64,000 nt of DNA from Paenibacillus xylanexedens (GCF_007676705.1 NZ_VEBF01000001.1:1922001-1986000); one strand, 5' to 3'; positions 43,123 to 52,537 are shown, counted from the first letter of the stretch. Numbers and translations: made by a program. Notes: generated by a model not told the origin, from the sequence alone.

Positions 43123-44926
43123 CAGGCTCGCCCTCCTTCTGCTGCAATTGAATGGGAATCCGCATCCAGACCGTGGTGCCTTCTTCCAACTCACTTGCAA
43201 ATTCAAGGCCATATGCCTCCCCGTAATAGAGCCGAATTCGATCATGTACGTTGCGGACAGCTACGCCTGATCCTGCACCGCTTTTGACAACCGGACTACC
43301 ACTTAATAATCCCGACATCTGCTCTTCCGTCATGCCAACCCCATTATCTGTAATGCGAAACACCAGCTTGTTATCCTCACGATAGACATCGACCTCAATA
43401 CATCCCTCATCCATGTGGTACTCGATACCGTGAACAATAGCATTCTCAATCAAGGGCTGAAGCACCAGCTTCAATGTCAGGCAATCCAGAAGTGTATCAT
43501 CGGCCTTAATCGTAAAGTTGAATTTGCGCTTGAATCTCATCTGCTGAATCGTCAAATAATGCTGCGCATGCTCCAGCTCTTCCCTGATTGTTATAATTGT
43601 TTTGCCTTGACTAAGACTGATGCGGAACAGGCGCGAGAGTGACGTGATCATCGTAATCACTTCCTCATTACGGCTCATGCCTACCATGCGCACCACAGAA
43701 TTCAGGGTGTTGTATAGGAAATGTGGATTAATCTGAGCCTGCAAAGCCTCCAGCTCCAGACGCCGCTTCTGCTCCTGTTCATGGATGATCTCATCCATTA
43801 GGGTTCGGATTTTATTGACCATCAGATTAAAGCGACGGGATAGACGTTCCACCTCCAGCGGTCCTTCAATAGGCAACTCTACGTTAAAATCCCCACGCTC
43901 TACGGCCTTCATCTTACGTTCCATTCGCCGGATTGGGCGAGTCAGACTGGAGGATAGAAACAGGGACACGATAATAACCAACACCAGGACAACGACCAGG
44001 ACACGAATGAGGTATCCGTTCACTTCCTGACGGGTGGTCATAATCTCATCCAGATAGGCGACACCCACGATTTTCCACCCAATATTGGCAACGGACTTCA
44101 CGGTATTCAACCTTTTCTGCCCATCTGCCTCATCTTCATAACTGCCGGTAGCCACCAAAGCCTGTTCGATATTCTCACTTTTGAGCCCCATATACATCAA
44201 TTGCTGCTGCGGATGATACACAATATTGCCTGCGCTCTCATCGATGATATAGACATATCCCCGTTGTCCCAGACTGACCCTGCGGCTCAGTTCATCCATC
44301 TGTTTGAAATTGATATCGACCAGCAGGATGACCTGTCGGTCCTGACCATTTTGCCGTATGGTTATACCTTTACTCATGGAAACGACCCATTTGTATGGGC
44401 CTGTGTACATGTTCTGAATATGAGGTAACGAGAAACTAAGATGATCTGGCACGCGGAGCGCAGACTGAAACCACCCTTGCTGTGTCACATGGGCACTGGT
44501 TTTTAATTCAGCTGTAGGTCTGTTCTTCAGCAATTGCCCCTTGGAATCAAGCAGCGTTATGGAGATGATATCCTCACGACTGCTGAGTAGTGTGTCGAGC
44601 TGTTTATCTACCTGCTCCCCTTCCCATGTCCCATCACGCAGCATGTGTTCCTCAATGGCACGGTACAGATGCGACATGCTGCGGACGTAATCCTCCAGAT
44701 TATAGCTAACCTGATCCACAATCTGTCTCGTCGTCAGTTCCGCACTTCGCTCGGCAGTCTGAGTGAACTTGTCATGCAGAAGCAACGCCATGATGGTCAG
44801 CACCAAGACGATGAAGACGGAGAAGGACCATGTAATAATAAACCGGATACTGCTGACCCTGGATGAACGCAGACGAGAGCGTAACTGAAGTCCGATAGAC
44901 TTCACCCATCTGACAACTGATCTCAT
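43100..44926 (-). CDS. LytS/YesM-type sensor histidine kinase
   Basis: A 608-residue membrane kinase. Two membrane segments (about residues 30-52 and 306-328) flank an external Cache-like domain; HAMP follows (SSSLTRPIRRMERKMKAV). The His_kinase domain has QINPHFLYNTLNSVVRM with the phosphorylated His, then an ATPase domain (PLIENAIVHGIEYH, ITDNGVGM). It overlaps the downstream binding-protein gene and is overlapped by the upstream regulator gene (4 bases), so regulator, kinase and sensor protein are made together. Confidence 0.9.
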   Translation of the reverse strand: MRSVVRWVKSIGLQLRSRLRSSRVSSIRFIITWSFSVFIVLVLTIMALLLHDKFTQTAERSAELTTRQIVDQVSYNLEDYVRSMSHLYRAIEEHMLRDGTWEGEQVDKQLDTLLSSREDIISITLLDSKGQLLKNRPTAELKTSAHVTQQGWFQSALRVPDHLSFSLPHIQNMYTGPYKWVVSMSKGITIRQNGQDRQVILLVDINFKQMDELSRRVSLGQRGYVYIIDESAGNIVYHPQQQLMYMGLKSENIEQALVATGSYEDEADGQKRLNTVKSVANIGWKIVGVAYLDEIMTTRQEVNGYLIRVLVVVLVLVIIVSLFLSSSLTRPIRRMERKMKAVERGDFNVELPIEGPLEVERLSRRFNLMVNKIRTLMDEIIHEQEQKRRLELEALQAQINPHFLYNTLNSVVRMVGMSRNEEVITMITSLSRLFRISLSQGKTIITIREELEHAQHYLTIQQMRFKRKFNFTIKADDTLLDCLTLKLVLQPLIENAIVHGIEYHMDEGCIEVDVYREDNKLVFRITDNGVGMTEEQMSGLLSGSPVVKSGAGSGVAVRNVHDRIRLYYGEAYGLEFASELEEGTTVWMRIPIQLQQKEGEPDDRQPSE

Positions 44927-46530
44927 CGGATTGAACCTTCACTTGCTGCCAGAGAAGCCTGTTTACGATATTCTTTGGGCGAGACACCGATATGTTTTTT
45001 GAAACAAAAACTGAAATAATTCGGTTCGGCGAAGCCAACCTGCTCCGCAATCTGAAACGACTTCAGCTCTGTCGAGCGAAGCAGTTCCCGGGCTGCCTCC
45101 ATCCGGATCTGCATCAGGTATTGCAGGAAGGTAAGCTGCACTTCTTTTTTGAAAATGCCACAAAAATAACCGGAGCTGATGTGCAGATGTCCGCACACTT
45201 TCTGAATGGACAGATCCGGGTCAGCATAATGCTCTTTCGTGAAGACTAACGCCTGTTCGACAATATCCTTATATACATGCTGGCGTCCGCTCGCAATGCG
45301 ATGTTGTACAAGCAGACAGACCTCACGCACCTTCCTCTGTGCCTCAGCAAGTCCCGGTAGTCGGAACAGATCCGCATATAACTGGAACCCTGCACCGAAG
45401 ATATCTTCCATCTCTTCTCCTGATGCCTGCGCTGCCTTCCATACCGTCGTTAACACTTCAATCAGATACAGTTGAATATCACTTCGACTATGTTCGACCG
45501 TAATTTCCCGGAAAATGATCTCTAGCCCTTCCTCCAGCTCCGCCTGCGTACCTGCCTTCAGACAACGTGTCAGCGTCTGCTGCTTCAACTCGTCGAACCG
45601 CAGCTTGCCAGCCGTCTGACGCTCCACATCCGCAATATATATAATAGAATCCGTTCCGGGTACAAGACGGTAATCCAGTGCCAGCATGGCATCTTCATAG
45701 GCATGATTCACATCTGCAAGTGTATTCACGATCTGCCCAGATCCCACCGTCGCCGGGATGCGCAAATAGTGGTTGATGCTTCGCATGACATTTTCCAATG
45801 CCTTCTGTTGTCGCTTCGCTCCATCTGTACCTCCCCATCGGTCCACATAGAGCAGGACGATCGTCTCCTGATGCATAAACGCATGACCAGCGCTGTGTTC
45901 CGCCCATACTTCTGTTGCAATGTTAAGTGCAGCAAACCGTTTCAGTTCAGCATCTTCGTCCATGTGCAGTGTCAATACAGATACGCCATAGCGTTCTCCT
46001 GTCAGATCCAACCCACATTGTTTGGCTTTACTATGAATGTATGTGGAAGACTTCTGTCGGTGGAGCAAGGTCGCCATCAGATCTGCCTGTAGTAACGGCA
46101 AGCTGGTATGATAATGCTCACGCAGCTGCTGTACATCTTCACGCTCAGCTACTTCTGCCGCCATCTGGGCACGCAGCCTTGTCAGCAATTCGGTGAGATG
46201 CCCTGCCGAGAATGGCTTCAGCAGATATTCATCCACACTTAGCGAGATGGCTTGCCGGGCATAATCAAATTCATCATATCCGGTCAAAATGACCACTTTC
46301 ACGAGTGGATTTCGCTTCCGCAATCTTTGTGCGAGTTCCAAACCATTCATGAACGGCATGCTGATATCGGTCACCACAATGTCCGGCTCTACCCGCTCCG
46401 CCATCTCCAATGCTTCCCGCCCATTTTCAGCCAAACCGACAATCCGCAGATCGAGCGCTTCCCAATCGACCTCCACCACTAACCCTTCGCGCACATCTTC
46501 TTCATCATCCACCAGCAGTACCCGGTACAT
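44923..46530 (-). CDS. YesN-type AraC response regulator
   Basis: A 535-residue regulator. The ATG at 46530 follows AAGGGAGGA; a frame-open start at 46620 is rejected. The N-terminal receiver domain has LLVDDEEDV, phosphoacceptor Asp55 (DIVVTDISMP) and KVVILTGYDEFDYARQAI. A long middle region (about 130-420) is typical of YesN proteins. The C terminus is an AraC-type pair of helix-turn-helix motifs (ISSGYFCGIFKKEV, FQIAEQVGFAEPNYFSFCFKKHIGVSPKEYR). It probably activates mglBAC with the kinase and binding protein downstream. Confidence 0.92.
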   Translation of the reverse strand: MYRVLLVDDEEDVREGLVVEVDWEALDLRIVGLAENGREALEMAERVEPDIVVTDISMPFMNGLELAQRLRKRNPLVKVVILTGYDEFDYARQAISLSVDEYLLKPFSAGHLTELLTRLRAQMAAEVAEREDVQQLREHYHTSLPLLQADLMATLLHRQKSSTYIHSKAKQCGLDLTGERYGVSVLTLHMDEDAELKRFAALNIATEVWAEHSAGHAFMHQETIVLLYVDRWGGTDGAKRQQKALENVMRSINHYLRIPATVGSGQIVNTLADVNHAYEDAMLALDYRLVPGTDSIIYIADVERQTAGKLRFDELKQQTLTRCLKAGTQAELEEGLEIIFREITVEHSRSDIQLYLIEVLTTVWKAAQASGEEMEDIFGAGFQLYADLFRLPGLAEAQRKVREVCLLVQHRIASGRQHVYKDIVEQALVFTKEHYADPDLSIQKVCGHLHISSGYFCGIFKKEVQLTFLQYLMQIRMEAARELLRSTELKSFQIAEQVGFAEPNYFSFCFKKHIGVSPKEYRKQASLAASEGSIR

Positions 46531-46872
46531 GTGCGGATTCCTCCCTTTTATATGACGGGCCCAACACCCGATTAATAATATAGATCTCAGCTTTTGCATC
46601 ATTTGATATTCATCGCTCACGGGACTTATGCAAAATGCTCATGTTGATACGTTCCAGGGTTGCCATCATAATATACAATATTATCGGGAATATGTAATCG
46701 CTTTCTTCATTAGAGGTAAGGCAACCCTGACGGGCAGTGCCTCTGTGACATGTTAAGGGTAGTATATGAATGCTAAGGGTAGGTTAAAGTAATACAAACA
46801 CGGTAAATTTCGAAGTACTTCTAATAAGAGGAGTTTTGTTTCTACCTAAAATGTTGATCCTTCATTCTGATT
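46531..46872. other. Intergenic region with distant inverted repeat
   Basis: About 340 bp between the regulator promoter side and the integrase stop. No gene is supported. CAGGGTTGCC (46655-46664) and GGCAACCCTG (46720-46729) are perfect 10-bp complements 55 nt apart, too far for a simple terminator. The rest is AT-rich without a recognised signal. Confidence 0.5.
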
Positions 46873-47763
46873 TCAATGATGATTCGCATTTAAAGCTTTA
46901 ACATAAACCATTGTCGTATCGGGATTGGTGTGTCCCATCATGTCCGCCAGAAGGTGCAACGGCGTATGTTCTGCCATGGCATAACCAAAACGATGGCGCA
47001 GATCATGGGAACTCAGTCCTTCCAGCCCTGCTGCAATCATGACTTTTTTAATGAGGTGGCGCAGTGCTCTCTCCGTTAAACGATCATTTGTCTTCTCGGA
47101 AGGGAACAGGTAAGAACTGTCGCTAGCAAGTCCGGATAAGTACTGAGTCAATATTACGATACACTGCATATTCAAAGGGATCTTTCGTTGTCCATTGCGC
47201 TTGTCAGCTCTTACTGTCAGGTGACCACTCCGTTGACCAAGCTCGATATCATAAGGCGTGAGGTTGCATACCTCCATCGTGCGCAAGCCTGTGTGAAACA
47301 TAAGGGTAAGAATGGTCTGATCCCGAAGGGAGTTGCTGCACTCCACCGCGAAGATGAATGCTTGTTCTTCTTCGACTGTCATTCGGCGTGGACTGACTTT
47401 GTCTTCCGGAATGAATTTCAATGCCTTGGAAGGATCGCTGCGGAGCCCGGCTTCCAAGACAGCCCATTTGAAAAAACGCTTCAACGTAATCAATCTCCGG
47501 TTAATGGTAGCCGGCTTCAAAAGCATAACTTTATGTGAATCTTCACGATAATTGACTAAAGTGGATGTGTTCACGTCTTCAATTCGCAATGTGAATTCTT
47601 CGCCGAGCGTGGTGCTTTCCTTATACCATTCGATAAAGTGCTTCAGATCACTTGCGTATTCCTTCACGGTTTTGGGATGCAAATCTCCCTCATTGGCAAG
47701 CACATGTACGAATTCTTCTATCGTCGGTTTCCGCTGCACCGATAGCACTGATGAATGATTCAT
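46873..47763 (-). CDS. Stand-alone tyrosine recombinase
   Basis: A 296-residue XerC/D-type site-specific recombinase. The N-terminal SAM-like core-binding domain spans about 12-105. The catalytic residues are all visible: Arg161 (HTGLRTMEV), Lys188 (ADKRNGQRK), His253 and Arg256 (SSHDLRHRFG), His278 (MGHTNPDT) and Tyr287 (TMVYVKA). Length fits the Xer/integron class, but no cargo, excisionase or second recombinase is adjacent, so it is not obviously a phage integrase. Two direct repeats lie before its start. It may be a remnant of an element or a chromosomal paralog of XerC/D. Confidence 0.88.
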   Translation of the reverse strand: MNHSSVLSVQRKPTIEEFVHVLANEGDLHPKTVKEYASDLKHFIEWYKESTTLGEEFTLRIEDVNTSTLVNYREDSHKVMLLKPATINRRLITLKRFFKWAVLEAGLRSDPSKALKFIPEDKVSPRRMTVEEEQAFIFAVECSNSLRDQTILTLMFHTGLRTMEVCNLTPYDIELGQRSGHLTVRADKRNGQRKIPLNMQCIVILTQYLSGLASDSSYLFPSEKTNDRLTERALRHLIKKVMIAAGLEGLSSHDLRHRFGYAMAEHTPLHLLADMMGHTNPDTTMVYVKALNANHH

Positions 47764-47791
47764 TAGAAAATACCTCCAAATCTTGACTTAT

Positions 47792-47838
47792 ATTAGCGGA
47801 CATGGTATTATCATATTAATCGATACATTAGCGGACAT
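47792..47838 (-). repeat. Direct repeats upstream of recombinase
   Basis: ATTAGCGGACAT occurs at 47792-47803 and again at 47827-47838, same orientation, 35 bp apart, just before the recombinase start. They may be recombinase or regulator binding sites. Confidence 0.55.
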
Positions 47839-47934
47839 CAAGTCTGTGGTTTAAATGCACCAGGTGAGTGTCAATTTTTAATTTATACTCGTCTCATAAT
47901 GATCGGCTAAAAACTTATTTTTTGGAGGAATCAC

Positions 47935-48135
47935 ATGCAAACAGGTACAGTGAAATGGTTCAACGCGGATAAAGGATTCGGCTTTATCGAAACTGAAGAA
48001 GGAACAGACGTATTCGTTCATTTCAGTGCAATTCAAGGTGAAGGTTACAAATCTTTGGACGAAGGTCAACGCGTTCAATTTGAAGTAACTCAAGGCAACC
48101 GTGGACCACAAGCTGAGAACGTTACTAAACTTTAA
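47935..48135 (+). CDS. Cold-shock protein
   Basis: A 66-residue cold-shock-domain protein (CspA/CspB type), a single-stranded RNA/DNA-binding chaperone. RNP1 KGFGFIE and RNP2 VFVHFSAI are intact, with the start [25 protein letters not shown] precedes the ATG. The leader is AT-rich with an extended untranslated region, as is usual for csp genes. A terminator follows 7 nt after the stop. Confidence 0.97.
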   Translation: MQTGTVKWFNADKGFGFIETEEGTDVFVHFSAIQGEGYKSLDEGQRVQFEVTQGNRGPQAENVTKL

Positions 48136-48142
48136 TTATATG

Positions 48143-48176
48143 AAAGCTGCCTTATTAATAAGGCAGCTTTTTATTT
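48143..48176 (+). terminator. Terminator of csp gene
   Basis: AAAGCTGCCTT-attaat-AAGGCAGCTTTTTATTT; 11-bp stem with a T-tract directly after the stem. Confidence 0.92.
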
Positions 48177-48234
48177 ACTCATATTTTGCACAGTAAAGAT
48201 TCCACATCCCAAGAATGAAAGCGAGGTATTCCCC

Positions 48235-48507
48235 ATGGATAAAGAACAATTGATCACAGAAGTAGCTAAGGCTGGCGGTTTCTCCAAGAAGAATGCTGAA
48301 AAGGCTGTAACCGTTGTACTGGACTCGATTCTCGAAGCTCTCAAAGAAGGTAAAGAAGTTCAACTGGTTGGATTCGGGAAATTTGAAGTGCAGAAGCGTG
48401 AAGCAAGAACCGGAAGAAGCCGGAAAACAGGCAAAGAAATTCAATTACCTGCAGGTAAAGTTCCTGTATTCACAGCAGGCTTAAGCATGAAAGAAGCTTT
48501 AAATTAA
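48235..48507 (+). CDS. hup: HU-family nucleoid DNA-binding protein
   Basis: A 90-residue HU/IHF-fold protein: MDKEQLITEVAKAGGFSKKNAEKAV, VQLVGFGKFEVQKREARTGR and the arm segment LPAGKVPVFTAGLSMKEALN with the conserved Pro that intercalates DNA. Length is exactly that of Bacillus HBsu. AAAGCGAGGT precedes the ATG. It is monocistronic after csp; the two are separated by a terminator. Confidence 0.95.
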   Translation: MDKEQLITEVAKAGGFSKKNAEKAVTVVLDSILEALKEGKEVQLVGFGKFEVQKREARTGRSRKTGKEIQLPAGKVPVFTAGLSMKEALN

Positions 48508-48739
48508 ACAACGCAACAACCCATTGAAAAGAGGTTTTTATTCAAACACACAATGATAATATGGATGTAAATGTCGTCTTTTCTACCGTTGATGATATCA
48601 TTAACTTTTATTCAGGTAAGCAGACGAACCCGGATCATACAGAAGATCACACTCACTCTAAGTCCCCATCATCAACAAAGGCCGATTGTACCCTACGACC
48701 ACCCACCCGCTAAATTAACATTTCATCTTGGACAACAAG

Positions 48740-48772
48740 AGGCCCTGATCCGCTCAAAACGGTCCAGGGCCT
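48740..48772. terminator. Hairpin between hup and vat-like gene
   Basis: AGGCCCTG...CAGGGCCT with an inner CCG/CGG pairing. The T-tracts on both sides are weak. Probably helps terminate one of the convergent genes. Confidence 0.5.
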
Positions 48773-48781
48773 GATTTGCTT

Positions 48782-48812
48782 GAAAATGGCTCCTTCAGGA
48801 ATCAGCCATTTT
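48782..48812 (+). terminator. Terminator hairpin
   Basis: GAAAATGGCT...AGCCATTTTC with CTTGTCTTC after it on the plus strand. Second hairpin in the space between the convergent hup and Vat-like genes. Confidence 0.65.
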
Positions 48813-48834
48813 CTTGTCTTCTTTCACACCTGTG

Positions 48835-49479
48835 CTACTTGCTGTTCAGAAGTTCGCGCAATGTCTGTGAATCATAGGTAGAGACAAGGCGTTCCAGATA
48901 AGTATCCAACCATACCTCATCCTTCTCCCACCACTTTAGTTCGAGCAGCAGCGCAATTGTTTCTTCGTCAAAGCGCTTTTTGACAGTCTTGGCTGGATTA
49001 CCGCCAACAATCGTATAAGGTTCAACGTCCTTAACAACGGTCGAATTGGAAGCGACAATGGCGCCATCTCCAATGGTTACACCAGGCATGATCGTCACAT
49101 GTTGTCCAAGCCAGACATCATTCCCAAGCACCGTGTCACCCTTATATGGAAGTTGCTCCAGAGTGGGTGTCACGCGCTCCCATCCCCCACCGAATATGTT
49201 GAAAGGATACGTCGTCATACCCTCCATCCGGTGATTGGCGCCATTCATGATGAATGTCACTCCTTCTGCTATCGCACAAAAATTGCCGATGACCAAACGA
49301 TCACCAATAAAGTCATAATGATGCTGTATCCGGTCATAAAATTGCTCTGGCGGATTCGTGTTATCGCTATAATACGTATAATCACCAATGTCCACGTTGG
49401 AACGAGGCGGCAGGTTTTGAATGTAACATACGGTGCGGATATTCTCGTTCGGGAAAAGTTTTGTTTTATCAGGGGCCAT
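48835..49479 (-). CDS. Vat-like xenobiotic acetyltransferase
   Basis: A 214-residue hexapeptide acetyltransferase. The ATG at 49479 follows AAGGAGG; a longer frame to 49560 would run into the chemoreceptor gene. It closely follows the pattern of streptogramin A acetyltransferases (VatD): DIGDYTYYSD, KIGNFCAI-like RLVIGNFCAIAEGVTFIMNG, catalytic His83 in NGANHRM, YPFNIFGGGWE, GDTVLGNDVWLGQHVTIMPGV and GGNPAKTVKKRF. It would O-acetylate an acceptor using acetyl-CoA. Paenibacillus is known to carry intrinsic Vat enzymes (recalled). Another hydroxyl acceptor is possible. It lies 34 bp after the chemoreceptor gene on the same strand. Confidence 0.85.
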   Translation of the reverse strand: MAPDKTKLFPNENIRTVCYIQNLPPRSNVDIGDYTYYSDNTNPPEQFYDRIQHHYDFIGDRLVIGNFCAIAEGVTFIMNGANHRMEGMTTYPFNIFGGGWERVTPTLEQLPYKGDTVLGNDVWLGQHVTIMPGVTIGDGAIVASNSTVVKDVEPYTIVGGNPAKTVKKRFDEETIALLLELKWWEKDEVWLDTYLERLVSTYDSQTLRELLNSK

Positions 49480-49513
49480 AGGCAGTCCCTCCTTTTCCCT
49501 ATTGTAACAGATA

Positions 49514-51202
49514 TTAAATCTTAAACGGACTAAGTGAGGTCTGCAGCTCTGTCGACACATCGGACAAAATAGCCGCAGATGCCTTGATCTGTTCTACCGA
49601 CTTAAGCTGTTCATGGACAGATCCAGCTGCCTGTTGTGAATTGGTACTAGCCGTCTGCGCATGGCGAGCGATCTCATGTACGGAAGCAACGATCTGCTCC
49701 ACGCCTGCGGACATCTCTTCACTCGTCGCAGCCATGTCCTCAATCTCTACGGCCATGCGCAGGTTCGTATCCCGGATCAGGCTGAAGTTTTGTTCAGTTT
49801 CGCGGGTCAAACGTAGCCCTTCTTGCACTTCGTCCTTCACTCTCGACATGGCCGATAGGGATTGCTTCATGTCTTGTTCCATGGCTTGAACCAATTCTTC
49901 AATACGATCCGAAGAGTCTCCAGCTTGTTCAGCAAGCTTGCGTACCTCCGTAGACACCACGGCGAATCCTCTGCCATGCTCCCCTGCTCTTGCCGCTTCA
50001 ATGGATGCATTGAGCGCAAGCAGATTCGTTTGATTCGCGATCTCATGAATCGTGGAAACCATCTGGCTAATCTGTGCCGACTTCCCTTCCAGCATACGAA
50101 TGACTTCATCCGTTGTGGTAACGGAGGATTCGATTGTAGACATCTGCTGAACGGTCAGTTGCACAGCTTCTCCTCCGGTTTCTGCCTGTTTGCGGGAATA
50201 CAATGCTGAATCGGAGATGCTCGAGGCCTTGTCTGCCATACGTTGTACACCTATAGCTACTTCTTCCATCGCCTGCAGATTCTCTTCCGTACTAATCGTC
50301 TGACTCTCGGCTCCTTGAGCCACTTGTTCAACGGAAGATGCAATCTGGGCCGATTCATTGGCTGTCTGGTCCGCAATCTTCAGTAGCAGCCCAGTCGAAT
50401 GTTCTGCTTTCTCCGCAGCCTGAAGTCCACCTTGAATGATGACCTGCAGATTACTTCTCATCTCATTGTATCCCGTGCCCAGCAATCCGATCTCGTCTTG
50501 GACGTCGTCCACAACCGGCTGTGTGAAATCGCCCGTGCCCGCACGCTTAATCGCCATGGATACCCGTTCGATCCTTACTCTTACCCTGCGAACGTACAAC
50601 AGGATCAGGGTAATCGCGACCAACATCGCGAGCAGGAATACAATCAGGAACGTCTTGAGGAACGAGGAGATAATCACATCAATTAACGACTGAGAAGCGC
50701 CTACATAGAAAATTCCGATAATCTCTCCCGATGCGTTCTTGATTGGTTCATAGGCCGTCTGATATTTCTGACCTACAACCACTGCTTCACCAAAGTATCT
50801 TTCCCCTTGCTGCAAAACGGTCTGAGCGACCTCTTCGGACACCTTCGTGCCTACAGCACGCTTTCCATCCACCATGACATTCGTTGCGACACGTTCATCA
50901 CCTCGAAAGATCGTCACGGTGTCACCAGAAGCTTCTCCAATCTCATCCACCAGTTCAAAGTTGCCTTCCAGCGCGGTATCTCCCTTGAATAATTGTCCTT
51001 CCTTAATGGCCCAGTCTCCTGGATGCTTATATGTAATGATATGATTCGCCATCGCCAGATCTCGCTTCGCCTTCTCTGTAGCAAATGTCGTAATCCCCTG
51101 TCTCATCTCCAGGATTACACTTACCGCCACAGCTGAGGAGAAGACGACAAATATACTGATAACGATCAAACTAATTTTGGTACCGATGCTCATGCTTCGC
51201 AT
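49514..51202 (-). CDS. Methyl-accepting chemotaxis protein
   Basis: A 562-residue membrane chemoreceptor. Membrane segments at about residues 10-32 and 185-207 flank a single Cache sensor domain ([28 protein letters not shown] is typical of this group). HAMP follows ([24 protein letters not shown]), then the signalling hairpin with the conserved tip [30 protein letters not shown]. No C-terminal receptor pentapeptide is seen. The start is at 51202, or at 51193 (MSIGTKISL). Ligand unknown. Confidence 0.93.
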   Translation of the reverse strand: MRSMSIGTKISLIVISIFVVFSSAVAVSVILEMRQGITTFATEKAKRDLAMANHIITYKHPGDWAIKEGQLFKGDTALEGNFELVDEIGEASGDTVTIFRGDERVATNVMVDGKRAVGTKVSEEVAQTVLQQGERYFGEAVVVGQKYQTAYEPIKNASGEIIGIFYVGASQSLIDVIISSFLKTFLIVFLLAMLVAITLILLYVRRVRVRIERVSMAIKRAGTGDFTQPVVDDVQDEIGLLGTGYNEMRSNLQVIIQGGLQAAEKAEHSTGLLLKIADQTANESAQIASSVEQVAQGAESQTISTEENLQAMEEVAIGVQRMADKASSISDSALYSRKQAETGGEAVQLTVQQMSTIESSVTTTDEVIRMLEGKSAQISQMVSTIHEIANQTNLLALNASIEAARAGEHGRGFAVVSTEVRKLAEQAGDSSDRIEELVQAMEQDMKQSLSAMSRVKDEVQEGLRLTRETEQNFSLIRDTNLRMAVEIEDMAATSEEMSAGVEQIVASVHEIARHAQTASTNSQQAAGSVHEQLKSVEQIKASAAILSDVSTELQTSLSPFKI

Positions 51203-51595
51203 GTGTGTGAGCCACCCTTTTCCCTATGTAATTGTGGGGATATTCAAGCCGATTTCGATGCCGTTTCGAATATCACATATAGTCTTATCGGTAGGACAGA
51301 TCACATAATTTATAATGATGCAGTGACTTTTGTCACAAAAAAACCCTCTTAAGATCTAATCTTTTACGTTTTCTCCATAATCATGTGAGAATGTCCTTCG
51401 GTTTGGAAATTTAAAACGACTATCGGTATATAAATATCTATATTATGTTGCCAACCACATAAAATAATGATATATTTTAGTTGCCGACAACATAATTAAG
51501 AAAGTTTGAGCACAGTATGACATCTACAGAAGAATAAAGACGAAAAGATAGATTCATCTTCAACCTATTCCCTTAACGACTGGAGCGTGTAGATA
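51203..51595. other. Divergent intergenic region with paired operator-like sites
   Basis: About 390 bp between the chemoreceptor and the MDR oxidoreductase. No gene is supported. The left half is the AT-rich chemoreceptor promoter side with no clear elements; the right half carries the two related sites at 51443-51495. Confidence 0.55.
51443..51495 (+). promoter_or_regulatory. Two operator-like sites upstream of oxidoreductase
   Basis: TTATGTTGCCAACCACATAA (51443-51462) is an imperfect palindrome, and TTAGTTGCCGACAACATAA (51477-51495) is its relative in the opposite sense (reverse complement TTATGTTGTCGGCAACTAA). Centres are about 34 bp apart, near three helical turns, around a possible -10 TATATT. 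A redox- or quinone-sensing MarR/HxlR-type regulator is a reasonable guess for this gene class. Confidence 0.5.
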
Positions 51596-52537
51596 ATGCA
51601 TACAACTAGTATGAAAGCTATCCAAGTTCATCAATACGGAGGCCCAGAGACATTACAGTTCGAACAGGAAGTCCATATGCCCCATCCAGCTGCCGGAGAA
51701 GTTCTGGTACGCATTCAGTATGCAGGAGCCATTCCGCTGGACTGGAAGATTCGTAATGGCTGGTTGCAGAACGTGTTTGTCAAAGAGCTGCCTTATACAC
51801 CCGGAACGGCCATGTCAGGTATCGTTGAATCCGTGGGAGAAGGTGTCGGTACCTTCCAGCCAGGAGATCGCGTCTTCGGTAATGTGAACGGAAGTTATGC
51901 TGAATATGGCATTGCTCCTGCTACAGATTTGGTTCATATGCCGAACGACCTACGTTTTGAGGATGCTGCGACCATTAAAGGCGGAGCTGAATCTGCATGG
52001 AAGGTGCTGTTCACCGAAGGTGAGCTGGAAGCAGGACAAACGGTACTGATCCATGCGGCTGCCGGTGGTGTCGGACAATTCGCGGTGCAGCTCGCAAAAT
52101 GGAAAGGCGCTCACGTTATTGCTACCGCGTCTGGTGCCAATGTTGATTTTGTTGCTTCCTTGGGTGCTGATCAAGTGATTGATTACAAGACAGCCTTGTT
52201 TGAAGAGCTGGTAAGTCATGTCGATCTGGTTGTTGACGCTGTTGGTGGAGAGATCGAAGACCGCTCATGGGGTGTTCTGAAACCTGGAGGCAAGCTGGTA
52301 TCGTTAACTCAACTGCCTTCTGCCGAAAAAGCAGAGCAGTATGGCGTTACCGCCAAGTTTAATTCCAAATTTCCGACATCAGAGGATCTGTACACAATCG
52401 CTCAGCTTATCGCTAACGGCTCCCTCCGTTCAGAGATTGATTCCATCTTTCCTTTAAGTGAAGCGAATCAAGCGCATGCCAAAAGTGAGTCCAGACATGG
52501 ACGTGGCCGAATTTTGCTGAAAGTGCAATCGGCCTGA
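51596..52537 (+). CDS. Quinone-oxidoreductase-like MDR enzyme
   Basis: A 313-residue medium-chain dehydrogenase/reductase lacking zinc ligands. MKAIQVHQYGGPETLQFE opens the GroES-like domain; GDRVFGNVNGSYAEY follows; the NADPH Rossmann motif is VLIHAAAGGVGQFAVQLAKWKGA, then SLGADQVIDYK. The C terminus ESRHGRGRILLKV is typical of quinone-reductase-like MDRs. GGAG lies 11 nt before the ATG at 51596; a second ATG at 51611 is possible. It probably reduces quinones or other electrophiles. Monocistronic with a strong terminator. Confidence 0.9.
   Translation: MHTTSMKAIQVHQYGGPETLQFEQEVHMPHPAAGEVLVRIQYAGAIPLDWKIRNGWLQNVFVKELPYTPGTAMSGIVESVGEGVGTFQPGDRVFGNVNGSYAEYGIAPATDLVHMPNDLRFEDAATIKGGAESAWKVLFTEGELEAGQTVLIHAAAGGVGQFAVQLAKWKGAHVIATASGANVDFVASLGADQVIDYKTALFEELVSHVDLVVDAVGGEIEDRSWGVLKPGGKLVSLTQLPSAEKAEQYGVTAKFNSKFPTSEDLYTIAQLIANGSLRSEIDSIFPLSEANQAHAKSESRHGRGRILLKVQSA

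Larger units (their letters stand above)
48508..48834. other. Intergenic region with possible small ORF and hairpins
   Basis: About 330 bp between convergent genes. A 50-codon frame from the ATG at 48561 to the TAA at 48713 (MDVNVVFSTVDDIINFYSGK..., polar His/Ser-rich end) lacks a ribosome site at the proper distance and is not called. The right half holds two hairpins, at 48740-48772 and 48782-48812. Confidence 0.45.

Noticed and set aside
46873..47763. Prophage integrase
   Set aside because: No phage genes, attachment-site tRNA or excisionase nearby.
48561..48774. Small plus-strand frames after hup
   Set aside because: Two competing frames, no ribosome site at proper distance and no recognised pattern.
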